Below, piece by piece: positions 22,917 through 30,862 of a DNA stretch of 40,582 nt. Location of the stretch: positions 1 to 40,582 of the forward strand of contig CALXKS010000035.1 of assembly GCA_944389015.1 (NCBI GenBank), in the 5' to 3' direction. Source of the DNA: an uncultured Spirochaetaceae bacterium (GTDB lineage: Bacteria; Spirochaetota; Spirochaetia; Sphaerochaetales; Sphaerochaetaceae). Under the pieces are notes generated by a model. The model did no database searches. It was not told the DNA's origin and saw only the letters and a list, made by a program, of their open reading frames with translations. Both the position numbers and the translations under genes were made by a program. Within the stretch, counting starts at the first letter, position 1, and every line of letters begins with the position of its first letter.

Positions 22917-24370
22917 CACATTGCCGAATAGAGATCCATTATCCTCATTGAGCTGACGAATTTCCCCAGATCGGCCTCTTCCTCTGCCATGAAAACTATA
23001 TTCTTCTCTGCAGAGGGACGGACAGATATCATATTATCGGAGAAGATTCCCTTCACCGGACCTGAATCGATCACGACATAGAACGCAGGTTTCTCCGCAG
23101 TAAGCTTTATTGAGATCGATCTCGGACCTGTCTTCCTGCACTCCGCCTTGAGATGCGGGTCCTGCAGCTTGAGGCGAGATGGGGTGTCCAGAAGTATATT
23201 CCTCTCCCTGAGCGAGTTCTTTGTCGCAAGTTTCGCATAGCAGAAGTACTCATTGCGCATTATCCTGCCAAGCTCTATCTCATCGAAAAGCTTTGTCTCC
23301 ATCGGTGCAATGGATGCCGCATACTCCCTTGCATCCTTCTTCCCTCCATGGAAGTCACGGATTTTCACCGATAGCTCTACTTTCTCCTCGCCCTCTCCGC
23401 TATTGACCGCATATATTCTCAGCTTCGATCCCTCAATTGCCATAAGAGGGCAGAGAGGTGCATAGAGAAGCCTCGTCGCGTATTGGAGTATCTTCCAGCT
23501 GCCATCTGAAGCAAGAGAGGCTTCGGAAACAGGGGCGGAATCCTTCAGAAATCCAGTCACAGCACCCCTCGATGCACCAGTTGCAATACGCTCTGCGGTG
23601 ACAGCCTCAATCGCATCGAACGCAGATCTGAGCTGGGTGAGATAGACTAGCTTCTCAAAAGATGATGGGCGCCGGAAGAGCTTCTCGATGCCGAACAGTG
23701 CCTTCCTTCCCCGTCCGGGCTCATTCAGGCTGCTTATGCATCCGTTCTCTTCTTCCCTGCTGCTGAAAAGATGGCATGGCTGGATTGCAGGGGAGATCTC
23801 CGGACGGCTGAGCACAGCCTCATTCCTCACAGAAGATGGATGCCCCGTATTCTGGCTTCCTGCAAGTATCACAACGCCAAGCCTGTCAGCAGCGGCATAG
23901 AGCTTTTCTGATGGATTATCTGCGATAAGCGCATTGATATTCGCATCCGCAGCGCTCTTTACGGTCTTTTCAGCATCCTCTGTCTCTGTCCAGTAAGCCG
24001 CTTTGATATATATCCTTCTTCCATTGATTACCAGCCATCGGTCCTTCCATGAGGCCTCTGCGAATCCAACGACTGCATTCCCTATCCATCTGCCGATCTT
24101 CATCGAGCATGGATAGATATGGGGATATCCGTATCCTTTCGGATACCACAGCTCAGCACTCTCTGGGAAAAGCGAGAGCGTTATCTTCTGCCTCCCTTCC
24201 CCCAGTCTGGCTGTCCTGACAGTACTCTCATTATGTATCTCGCCTTCAATGGTGTAATCGCCTTCATTCAGGACCTCAGCTTCCGCTTCCATCCTGACAG
24301 ACCATCTGCCATCCGCCTTGCAGGGGATGGCCCTGAAAGATATAACCTTGATGGAATTGTCCTCTGTCAT
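22913..24370 (-). CDS. shrunken GH2 beta-mannosidase-like protein, probably catalytically inactive
   Basis: A 485-aa protein recognisable as a GH2 beta-mannosidase relative, though family members have about 820-890 aa. Residues 1-105 match the immunoglobulin-like domain ('AELWYPKGYGYPHIY'), 108-170 the start of the TIM barrel ('LVINGRRIYIKAAYW'), and 233-305 its end ('RRPSSFEKLVYLTQLRSA', 'SRGAVTGFLKDSAPVSEA', 'SWKILQYATRLLYAP'). The N-terminal sugar-binding domain and most of the barrel are absent. The conserved 'GALYWQLND-WPV-SWSS' region has lost its Trp residues, and no GNNE acid-base motif is seen. The frame is intact and the gene has a TATAAT, a strong SD (GGAGG) and an in-place ATG, so it is probably expressed and possibly repurposed for carbohydrate binding. 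Confidence 0.72.
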   Translation of the reverse strand: MTEDNSIKVISFRAIPCKADGRWSVRMEAEAEVLNEGDYTIEGEIHNESTVRTARLGEGRQKITLSLFPESAELWYPKGYGYPHIYPCSMKIGRWIGNAVVGFAEASWKDRWLVINGRRIYIKAAYWTETEDAEKTVKSAADANINALIADNPSEKLYAAADRLGVVILAGSQNTGHPSSVRNEAVLSRPEISPAIQPCHLFSSREEENGCISSLNEPGRGRKALFGIEKLFRRPSSFEKLVYLTQLRSAFDAIEAVTAERIATGASRGAVTGFLKDSAPVSEASLASDGSWKILQYATRLLYAPLCPLMAIEGSKLRIYAVNSGEGEEKVELSVKIRDFHGGKKDAREYAASIAPMETKLFDEIELGRIMRNEYFCYAKLATKNSLRERNILLDTPSRLKLQDPHLKAECRKTGPRSISIKLTAEKPAFYVVIDSGPVKGIFSDNMISVRPSAEKNIVFMAEEEADLGKFVSSMRIMDLYSAMC

Positions 24371-24374
24371 CTTT

Positions 24375-24398
24375 CCTCCGGATTTCTTTCTGATTATA
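24375..24398 (-). promoter_or_regulatory. extended -10 promoter and SD of the GH2-like gene
   Basis: On the minus strand, TGATATAAT (extended -10, hexamer 24398-24393) is followed by a leader of about 16 nt with GGAGG (24379-24375), 4 nt before ATG 24370. No clear -35. It lies back to back with the nadE promoter. Confidence 0.55.
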
Positions 24399-24402
24399 TC
24401 AT

Positions 24403-24430
24403 ATGACTAAGGCGTCTGATGTGATAACAT
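24403..24430 (+). promoter_or_regulatory. nadE promoter, leaderless type
   Basis: ATGACT (24403-24408, 4 of 6) and TAACAT (24425-24430, 4 of 6) are 16 bp apart; the -10 stands 6 nt before ATG 24437 and there is no SD. Confidence 0.4.
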
Positions 24431-24436
24431 TATGCC

Positions 24437-26356
24437 ATGCGTGATGGATTTGTTAAGGTGGCTGCGGCCTCTCCCGATCTGAGGCCTGCTGATCCTGCTT
24501 TCAATGCTGAAGGCATCATAGGGCTCTCGAAGAAGGCCTATGGTGATGGAGCTGTTATCATACTGTTTCCTGAGCTTTCTATCCCCGGATATACATCTGC
24601 CGATCTTTTCTTCCAGAGGACGATGCAGGATGCTTCGGAGAAGGCCCTTGGAAGGATTCTTTCCGAGACAGGGGATATGGATGCGCTGATTGTCGTCGGC
24701 TATCCGTATATACGGTATGGCAAGCTGTATAACACTGCGTTGGCTATCTACAGGGGGAAGGTCGTGGCGATCATCCCGAAGAAGAATATACCGATGTATG
24801 GAGAGTTCTATGAGGGACGCTGGTTCACTCCGGCTCCTGAGTGCAATGAGATCGTCGAGTTCATGGGGGAGAAGGTCCCGTTCGGAATGTTCACCGTGCT
24901 CCGCTTTGCCCATCCTTCGACTCTTCTTGCAGGATGCGAGATCTGCGAGGATCTCTGGGTTCCTGAGAGTCCATCGGTCGCATTGGCGGCAGCTGGTGCC
25001 ACTGTGATCCTCAATCCATCTGCATCCGATGAGATAATCGGCAAGGAGGAGTACAGGAGGAATCTTGTATCCATGCAGTCAGCGAAGCTCGTCGCGGGCT
25101 ATGTCTATGCGGATGCAGCTGTGGGGGAGAGCACTACTGACATGGTCTTCACAGGCAGCAATATCATTGCGGAAAACGGAACCGTGCTTGCTTCATCCTC
25201 GTTCTCTTCCGGTTCATACATCATTTCCGAGATCGATACGGAGAGAATCTCGTCCGAGAGGATGCGAATGAATACATTCCCTGTATCCTGCAATGGATTC
25301 TGCTATGTTGATATCGATAATGAGGAGAGGGATTGCCAGCTGACCAGGCATATCGCAATGCAGCCATTCGTTCCATCGGATGAGAAGGAAAGGGATGAGA
25401 GATGCCGTAAGATCCTTACGCTTCAGGCGATGGGGCTTATGAGGCGTGTTGAGGCATCCCATTCATCCAAGGCTGTGATCGGCCTTTCCGGCGGTCTTGA
25501 TTCCACTTTGGCGCTTCTTGTCGCCCACAGGGCATTCTCCATGATGGGACGGCCAGCAGAGGATATCATAGCTGTTACTATGCCATGTTTCGGCACTACG
25601 AAGAGAACGAAGAGCAATGCCGAGCTTCTTGCCAGGGCCCTTGGGACATCTTTCATGGAGATTGATATCAGGGGAAGCGTTCTTTCCCATTTCAGGGATA
25701 TAGGGCATAGCGAGGATGATCATAGCGTGACATATGAGAACGCCCAGGCCAGGGAAAGGACGCAGGTCCTCATGGATATAGCGAACAAGACAGGGGGAAT
25801 GGTTATAGGAACGGGGGATCTTTCAGAGCTGGCTCTGGGATGGGCAACATACAATGGCGATCACATGAGCATGTATGGTGTCAATGCATCGATTCCGAAG
25901 ACTTTAGTGCGCTATCTCGTGCGTTATGCGGCAGATACGGCTGATGATGGTTCCTCAGCTGTCCTTTATGATATCCTCGCAACCCCGGTCTCTCCGGAGC
26001 TTCTGCCTGCGAAGGATGGGGTGATATCGCAGAGGACAGAGGATATAGTCGGACCATATGAGCTCCATGACTTCTTCCTCTACTATATGGTGCGCTTCGG
26101 TTTCTCCCCAAGGAAGATATTCCGTCTGGCATCGATAGCGTTCAGCGGTGTCTATGATGGTGCTGTGATCAGGAAATGGCTGGTGACATTCATCCGCCGC
26201 TTCTTCAGCCAGCAGTTCAAGCGCAGCTGTCTGCCTGATGGCCCTAAGGTAGGAACGGTGACTCTCTCGCCGCGGTCTGACTGGAGGATGCCCTCAGATG
26301 CATCGGTATCAGCCTGGCTTGAGGAGGCAGAGGCCTTACCGATTCAGATGAATTAA
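24437..26356 (+). CDS. nadE: glutamine-dependent NAD+ synthase
   Basis: A 639-aa two-domain enzyme for the last step of NAD+ synthesis (deamido-NAD+ to NAD+ with ATP, using glutamine as ammonia source). The N-terminal nitrilase-type glutaminase (about 1-280) has the catalytic triad Glu in FPELSIPGYT, Lys in IPKKNIPMYGEFYEGRWF and Cys in GCEICEDLW. The C-terminal synthetase has the PP-loop SGGLDST and 'GTGDLSELALGWATYNGDHMSMYGVN'-type residues (GTGDLSELALGW). The full-length two-domain form has the usual length. No SD; a -10 box lies 6 nt before the ATG. Confidence 0.95.
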   Translation: MRDGFVKVAAASPDLRPADPAFNAEGIIGLSKKAYGDGAVIILFPELSIPGYTSADLFFQRTMQDASEKALGRILSETGDMDALIVVGYPYIRYGKLYNTALAIYRGKVVAIIPKKNIPMYGEFYEGRWFTPAPECNEIVEFMGEKVPFGMFTVLRFAHPSTLLAGCEICEDLWVPESPSVALAAAGATVILNPSASDEIIGKEEYRRNLVSMQSAKLVAGYVYADAAVGESTTDMVFTGSNIIAENGTVLASSSFSSGSYIISEIDTERISSERMRMNTFPVSCNGFCYVDIDNEERDCQLTRHIAMQPFVPSDEKERDERCRKILTLQAMGLMRRVEASHSSKAVIGLSGGLDSTLALLVAHRAFSMMGRPAEDIIAVTMPCFGTTKRTKSNAELLARALGTSFMEIDIRGSVLSHFRDIGHSEDDHSVTYENAQARERTQVLMDIANKTGGMVIGTGDLSELALGWATYNGDHMSMYGVNASIPKTLVRYLVRYAADTADDGSSAVLYDILATPVSPELLPAKDGVISQRTEDIVGPYELHDFFLYYMVRFGFSPRKIFRLASIAFSGVYDGAVIRKWLVTFIRRFFSQQFKRSCLPDGPKVGTVTLSPRSDWRMPSDASVSAWLEEAEALPIQMN

Positions 26357-26364
26357 GGTATGAT
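26336..26364 (+). promoter_or_regulatory. promoter before the small membrane protein gene, leaderless type
   Basis: TATGAT (26359-26364, 5 of 6) stands exactly 6 nt before ATG 26371. The -35 (TTACCG, 26336-26341, 17 bp away) is weak. It may start the membrane protein / hydrolase / polA / coaE unit independently of nadE, whose stop lies only 14 bases upstream. Confidence 0.45.
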
Positions 26365-26370
26365 TGCGCT

Positions 26371-26733
26371 ATGGGAATAAGAAAATACATCGGTGGTTTC
26401 ATAGGGCTTCTGTTTCTTTCGATTGCCGTCTATTTCATAATATTCTTCTTCGTTCCGGAGGTCTCGATGAAGTTCTTCGGCATTGCGTTCAGCCAGGATC
26501 AGGTCATTGAGGGGGCAATTGAGGCACTCCCTGTCTCCGATGCGATCAAGGAAGAGCTTTCAGGGAATATCCCACAGCTCATCGCAGCTGCCGGAGACAA
26601 TGCGGGAAGGCTCTGGACGCTGATCACATCCGAAGAGGGACTTGAGAAGATCCAGAGTGCTGTCAGCTATGCAGCGGATGGATCCATCTCTGTTGCTGAT
26701 GCATTCATCAGCGAGGTTCAGGGGGTGGAATGA
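26371..26733 (+). CDS. small single-pass membrane protein of unknown function
   Basis: A 120-aa protein with a hydrophobic helix at about residues 7-29 (rich in Ile, Leu, Phe), then a soluble acidic, Ala-rich helical part. I recognise no domain. The N-terminal basic residues and single helix suggest a membrane-anchored protein with the C-terminal part outside. It lies between nadE and a PhnP-like hydrolase and shares an ATGA overlap with the latter, so it is probably translated together with it and with polA. No SD precedes the ATG. Confidence 0.75.
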   Translation: MGIRKYIGGFIGLLFLSIAVYFIIFFFVPEVSMKFFGIAFSQDQVIEGAIEALPVSDAIKEELSGNIPQLIAAAGDNAGRLWTLITSEEGLEKIQSAVSYAADGSISVADAFISEVQGVE

Positions 26734-27494
26734 GGGTTCTCTTCCTCGGAACAGGTACAAGCCATGGTGTCCCTGTGATCGGCTGCGGCTGCAGTGTCTG
26801 CCGATCAGCAGATCCCCATGATAGGAGGATGCGCTCTTCCATACTGATTGAAAGCTCTTCTGCTTCATGCGTGATCGATACAGGCTGCGAGTTCCGCATC
26901 CAGGCGCTGAGGGCGGGAATAACACACCTCGATGGCGTGCTATATACCCATCCCCACGCAGATCATCTGATGGGGCTCGATGATCTCAGGGTATTTTCCT
27001 CTGGAGGACGTTTTCCCATATATGGGATGAAGAGCACCCTTGATACTATCAGAAGGATATTCCCATATGCATTCTCCAGTCTGCCATATAAGGGTGCTCC
27101 TCAGCTTGAGGCGGTGGAGGTGGAGGAGGGAGGCCGCTTCCAGATAGGGGATATCGTTTTCACCCTCATTCCTGTAATGCATGGAATGATGAGGATCGCC
27201 GGATACAGATTCGGAAGCACTGCATATCTTACGGATGTCTCCGATATTCTCTGGGATGAGAACAAGGAAAGGCTCTCCGGTGTCCGCACACTTATAATCG
27301 GGGCATTGAGGGACCGTCCTCATTGGAGCCATTTCACATTTGATGGCGCAATCGGGGCTGCCAGGATGATAGGGGCTGAGAAGGTATATTTCACCCATAT
27401 CAATCATGAGACGGGCTATAGCGATATACAGAGGCGGTTTGCGCCTTATGCCGAAAGCGCATATGATGGTCTGGAAATAGAGGTTGATTTATGA
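26730..27494 (+). CDS. PhnP-like metallo-beta-lactamase-fold hydrolase
   Basis: A 254-aa MBL-fold metal-dependent phosphoesterase. The N-terminus 'FLGTGTSHGVPVIGCGCSVC' with paired Cys and the metal motif THPHADHLMGLDD are those of the PhnP-like group; later ligands are His in PVMHG, Asp in YLTDVSD and His near the end (FTHINHETG). PhnP cleaves cyclic ribose phosphates, but many family members in organisms without C-P lyase act on other phosphodiesters, so the substrate here is open. It overlaps its neighbours on both sides by 4 bases (ATGA) in the unit leading to polA. Confidence 0.87.
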   Translation: MRVLFLGTGTSHGVPVIGCGCSVCRSADPHDRRMRSSILIESSSASCVIDTGCEFRIQALRAGITHLDGVLYTHPHADHLMGLDDLRVFSSGGRFPIYGMKSTLDTIRRIFPYAFSSLPYKGAPQLEAVEVEEGGRFQIGDIVFTLIPVMHGMMRIAGYRFGSTAYLTDVSDILWDENKERLSGVRTLIIGALRDRPHWSHFTFDGAIGAARMIGAEKVYFTHINHETGYSDIQRRFAPYAESAYDGLEIEVDL

Positions 27495-30202
27495 AATCCG
27501 ACGCGAAGCTTTACATCATTGATGGCTACTCCGTTATCTACAGGAATTATTTTGCCCATCTGTCCAATCCTCTTACAGCTCCTGATGGAACGAATATAAG
27601 CGCATACTTCGGGTTCTTCTCCACTTTCTTTGCCCTTACGGGTTCGCACAATGCCGATTACATCGCTGTTGTGATGGATGAGAGAAAGCCTACATTCCGC
27701 CATGAGATGTATCCTGAATACAAGGCAAACCGCGATAAGGCTCCAGAGGATCTCCATGCTCAGGTGCCAATGATCAGAGACACTCTTGGGAAAATGGGGG
27801 TTCCTGTCGTATCCAGGGAAGGCTTTGAGGCCGATGATATGATCGCTTCCCTTGTAACGCTTGCCGAAAAGGCTGGGATGCACTCTGTGATGGTGACTGC
27901 CGACAAGGATCTTATGCAGCTTGTCTCGCCGTTTGTATCAGCCCTGCGTCCCCCGCAGAAGGGCGGTAAGGAGTATAGACTGTACGATGCGGAGGAAGTA
28001 AGGAAGGAATATGGCGTGAGGCCGGATCAGATCGTTGACTACCTTACGATAATCGGAGATAAGGCAGATAACATACCAGGTATCAAAGGTCTGGGAGAGA
28101 AGGGCGCAGTGAAGCTTCTTTCCGAGTATGAGACGCTGGAGGGGATTTACAGGCATATCGATATGCTTCCTGCAGGCACAAGGAAGAAGCTGGAGGAAGG
28201 CAGAAGCGATGCAGAGCTCTCAAGGCGGCTGATTGTCCTGTGCAGGGATGCTCTTCCGGAGACCTTTGATTTCGCCTCAATCAGCGCAGAGAGCATAGAC
28301 AGCTCGGCTGCAGCTCCTGATTTTGAGAAATACGGTTGCAGGACGCTTCTGAAAAGGATAAAGCAGGAGCCCTCAGCTCCATACCGCAGTGCGGATGATT
28401 CCATACCTGAGGATAGGAAAGGGCAGTACAGTGCCATTACGGATATCGGCAAGATCAGAGAGCTCTTCCGCAAAGCCGAGGAGAATGGCGGTGTGATTGC
28501 CCTCGATACAGAGACTACGGGCCTTGAGGAGAATGCCTCCATAGTCGGTTTCTCATTCTCATTCGAGGAGGGGGTCGCATATTATGCTCCGCTATATGCG
28601 GAAGGAAGGAGCTATCTCTCTCCTGATAGCGTTAAGGAGCTCTTTGATGAGTTCCTGGCCTCAGGTCGTCTTGCCGTGATAAACCAGAATGTGAAGTATG
28701 ACCTCAAGACAATCTGGACGCTTGGCTCTGATATAAAACGCATCCATTTCGATACGATGATCGCAGCATGGCTTCTGGATTCCAATGCCAATGTGTATAA
28801 TCTTGATGAGCTCTCTTCTCGGTATCTTGCCCATCAGACGATACGCTATGAGGATGTGGTCGAGAACGGGATGCAGTTCTCATCCGTCCCGCTTGATAAA
28901 GCAACAGAGTATGCTGCTGAGGACAGCGATATTGCATACAGGCTTTACCTGATACTCTCCGAGAGGCTTGAGAAGAGATCTCTTCTCGGAGTGCTCAATG
29001 AGTATGAGCTTCCTCTTATCCGCATCCTTGCCGGTATGGAAAGACGGGGAATCCACCTCTCAGAGGAGAGAATCAATGCCCTCAACGATGAGTGCAGCAA
29101 GCGCATAGAGAGTCTTGTCTCGGAGATCTATGGCATTGCAGGCCATGAGTTCAATCTCAACAGCACAAGACAGCTCTCAAAGGTCCTATTCGAAGAGCTT
29201 TCTCTTCCTGCAGGGAAGAAGACCCAGTATGGATATTCGACAGATACAGCGACGCTTGAGGGGCTCAGAGGGGTGGGCGGAAAGCTCATTGAATACATCC
29301 TTGAGTACAGACAGCTTTCAAAGCTCATGAGTACGTATATCGATGTTCTTCCATCTCTTTCAGATGGGAATGGAAGGATCCATACATCATTCCTTCAGAC
29401 AGGAACGGCAACCGGCCGTCTTTCATCCCGCAACCCGAATCTGCAGAACATACCGGTGCGTACCGATGAAGGCAGGATGATAAGAAGCGCGTTCACTCCT
29501 GATGAAGGCTGCGTCTTTCTTTCTGCGGATTACTCCCAGATCGAGCTTGTCGTCCTTGCCCATATGAGCGGGGATGAAGGCCTCAGAAACGCATTCATAA
29601 GCGGTACCGATGTACATAGGTATACTGCCTCGATGATCTTCTCGAAGAATGTCGATGAGATCGATGCGAGAGAGAGGCGGATCGCCAAGACAATCAACTT
29701 CGGGATAATGTACGGAATGTCGGCATACAGGCTTTCCAATGAGCTGGGGATCTCGAGAAGCGAGGCAACGGAATTCATAAAGAAGTACTTCGACCGCTAT
29801 TCCGGGGTCAGGGCCTTTGTTGATAAGGTGAACGCCTATGCTTCCAGCCATGGATCTGTCAGAACAGCTGCCGGGCATATCAGGGAAGTCCTTGGCATCA
29901 ACAGCTCCAACAAGGTCGAGAAGGCGGGTGCAGAGCGCGTTGCTGTGAATACAGTGATCCAGGGAACTGCTGCGGAGATAATGAAGAAGGCCATGATTGC
30001 AATCGACAGTGCAATCTCTGAGAAAGGCCTGAAGTCACGGATGCTGCTGCAGGTGCACGATGAGCTTATATTCGAGGTTCCTTCCGATGAGAAGGATGTG
30101 ATGGCGGCTCTCGTCAGAGAGAAGATGGAGAATGCCGCAGAGCTGACTGTGCCTTTGAGGGCATCGCTCGAGTTCGGCTCATCCTGGGGAGATATGCACT
30201 GA
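27491..30202 (+). CDS. polA: DNA polymerase I
   Basis: A full-length 903-aa Pol I for Okazaki-fragment processing and repair. The 5' nuclease domain (about 1-290) has 'IIDGYSVIYRNYFA', 'FEADDMIASL', 'TADKDLMQLV' and 'GDKADNIPGIKGLGEKGA'. The 3'-5' proofreading exonuclease appears active: Exo I IALDTETTGLEE, Exo II NQNVKYD and Exo III YAAEDSD. The polymerase domain has motif A SADYSQIELVVLAHMS, motif B RRIAKTINFGIMYGMS and motif C LLQVHDELIFEVP. It overlaps the MBL hydrolase gene upstream (ATGA) and coaE downstream (TGATG), consistent with an operon; polA-coaE adjacency is common in bacteria. Confidence 0.97.
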   Translation: MKSDAKLYIIDGYSVIYRNYFAHLSNPLTAPDGTNISAYFGFFSTFFALTGSHNADYIAVVMDERKPTFRHEMYPEYKANRDKAPEDLHAQVPMIRDTLGKMGVPVVSREGFEADDMIASLVTLAEKAGMHSVMVTADKDLMQLVSPFVSALRPPQKGGKEYRLYDAEEVRKEYGVRPDQIVDYLTIIGDKADNIPGIKGLGEKGAVKLLSEYETLEGIYRHIDMLPAGTRKKLEEGRSDAELSRRLIVLCRDALPETFDFASISAESIDSSAAAPDFEKYGCRTLLKRIKQEPSAPYRSADDSIPEDRKGQYSAITDIGKIRELFRKAEENGGVIALDTETTGLEENASIVGFSFSFEEGVAYYAPLYAEGRSYLSPDSVKELFDEFLASGRLAVINQNVKYDLKTIWTLGSDIKRIHFDTMIAAWLLDSNANVYNLDELSSRYLAHQTIRYEDVVENGMQFSSVPLDKATEYAAEDSDIAYRLYLILSERLEKRSLLGVLNEYELPLIRILAGMERRGIHLSEERINALNDECSKRIESLVSEIYGIAGHEFNLNSTRQLSKVLFEELSLPAGKKTQYGYSTDTATLEGLRGVGGKLIEYILEYRQLSKLMSTYIDVLPSLSDGNGRIHTSFLQTGTATGRLSSRNPNLQNIPVRTDEGRMIRSAFTPDEGCVFLSADYSQIELVVLAHMSGDEGLRNAFISGTDVHRYTASMIFSKNVDEIDARERRIAKTINFGIMYGMSAYRLSNELGISRSEATEFIKKYFDRYSGVRAFVDKVNAYASSHGSVRTAAGHIREVLGINSSNKVEKAGAERVAVNTVIQGTAAEIMKKAMIAIDSAISEKGLKSRMLLQVHDELIFEVPSDEKDVMAALVREKMENAAELTVPLRASLEFGSSWGDMH

Positions 30203-30786
30203 TGATCATAGGGCTGACGGGAAAATCATGTGCGGGAAAGGATCTGTTCGCATCATTTCTTCCTTGCGGCAGATTCTCTGTCATCGATGTTGACAAGCTT
30301 GGGCATGAGGCTCTTGAGAATAACAGAAAGGCTCTTGCCGAAGCATTCGGGGATGGCATATTCAGGGCTGATGGCTCTGTTGACAGGAAGATCCTCGGCC
30401 CTGTTGTCTTCTCCGATCCGGAAAAGCTTTCGGTTCTCAATTCAATAACCCATCCATGGATGAGGGAGAAAGCTCTTGCCGATGCCAGGATTGCAGAGGA
30501 GAAGGGGCTGAGAGCTGTTATAAATGCTGCGCTTCTTGAAGAGATGGATTTCGTCCCATCATGCGATATCATCGTACTTGTCACGGCTCCTTATGAGAAA
30601 CGTCTCGAGAGGGCTCTTTCCAGGGATGGCATGACAGCAGATGCATTCCGGGCCCGGTCAGACGCGCAGAAGGAGATAGGTCTGAGTCTCTTCTCATCAG
30701 GAAAGCGCATTGTGACGATATTCAACAATTCAGGGATGGAGGATCTGAGGAAGCAGGCAGAGTACTTCTCCGAGGCCCTTGCCTGA
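30202..30786 (+). CDS. coaE: dephospho-CoA kinase
   Basis: A 194-aa P-loop kinase for the last step of coenzyme A synthesis, phosphorylating the 3'-OH of dephospho-CoA. Walker A is GLTGKSCAGKD (residues 4-14); 'DVDKLGHEALE' corresponds to the conserved 'DAD-x-I-x-R' region, and 'ITHPWMREKAL' and 'RLERALSRDGMTADAFRARSDAQ'-like lid residues follow (RLERALSRDGM). Length is normal. It is translated from an ATG that overlaps the polA stop by one base. Last gene of that unit. Confidence 0.92.
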   Translation: MIIGLTGKSCAGKDLFASFLPCGRFSVIDVDKLGHEALENNRKALAEAFGDGIFRADGSVDRKILGPVVFSDPEKLSVLNSITHPWMREKALADARIAEEKGLRAVINAALLEEMDFVPSCDIIVLVTAPYEKRLERALSRDGMTADAFRARSDAQKEIGLSLFSSGKRIVTIFNNSGMEDLRKQAEYFSEALA

Positions 30787-30814
30787 TACATTCCCCTTGC
30801 TCCGTTCTCTTTTC

Positions 30815-30858
30815 TCGACAAGTCGCTGAATGCTGTGCTATTCTTTACAAAGAGGCGG
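30815..30858 (+). promoter_or_regulatory. promoter and SD of the membrane-anchored repeat protein
   Basis: TCGACA (30815-30820, 5 of 6) and TATTCT (30839-30844, 4 of 6) are 18 bp apart. AGAGGCGG (30851-30858) starts 6 nt after the -10 and precedes ATG 30863 by 4 nt, giving a leader of about 12 nt. Confidence 0.6.
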
Positions 30859-30862
30859 AATA

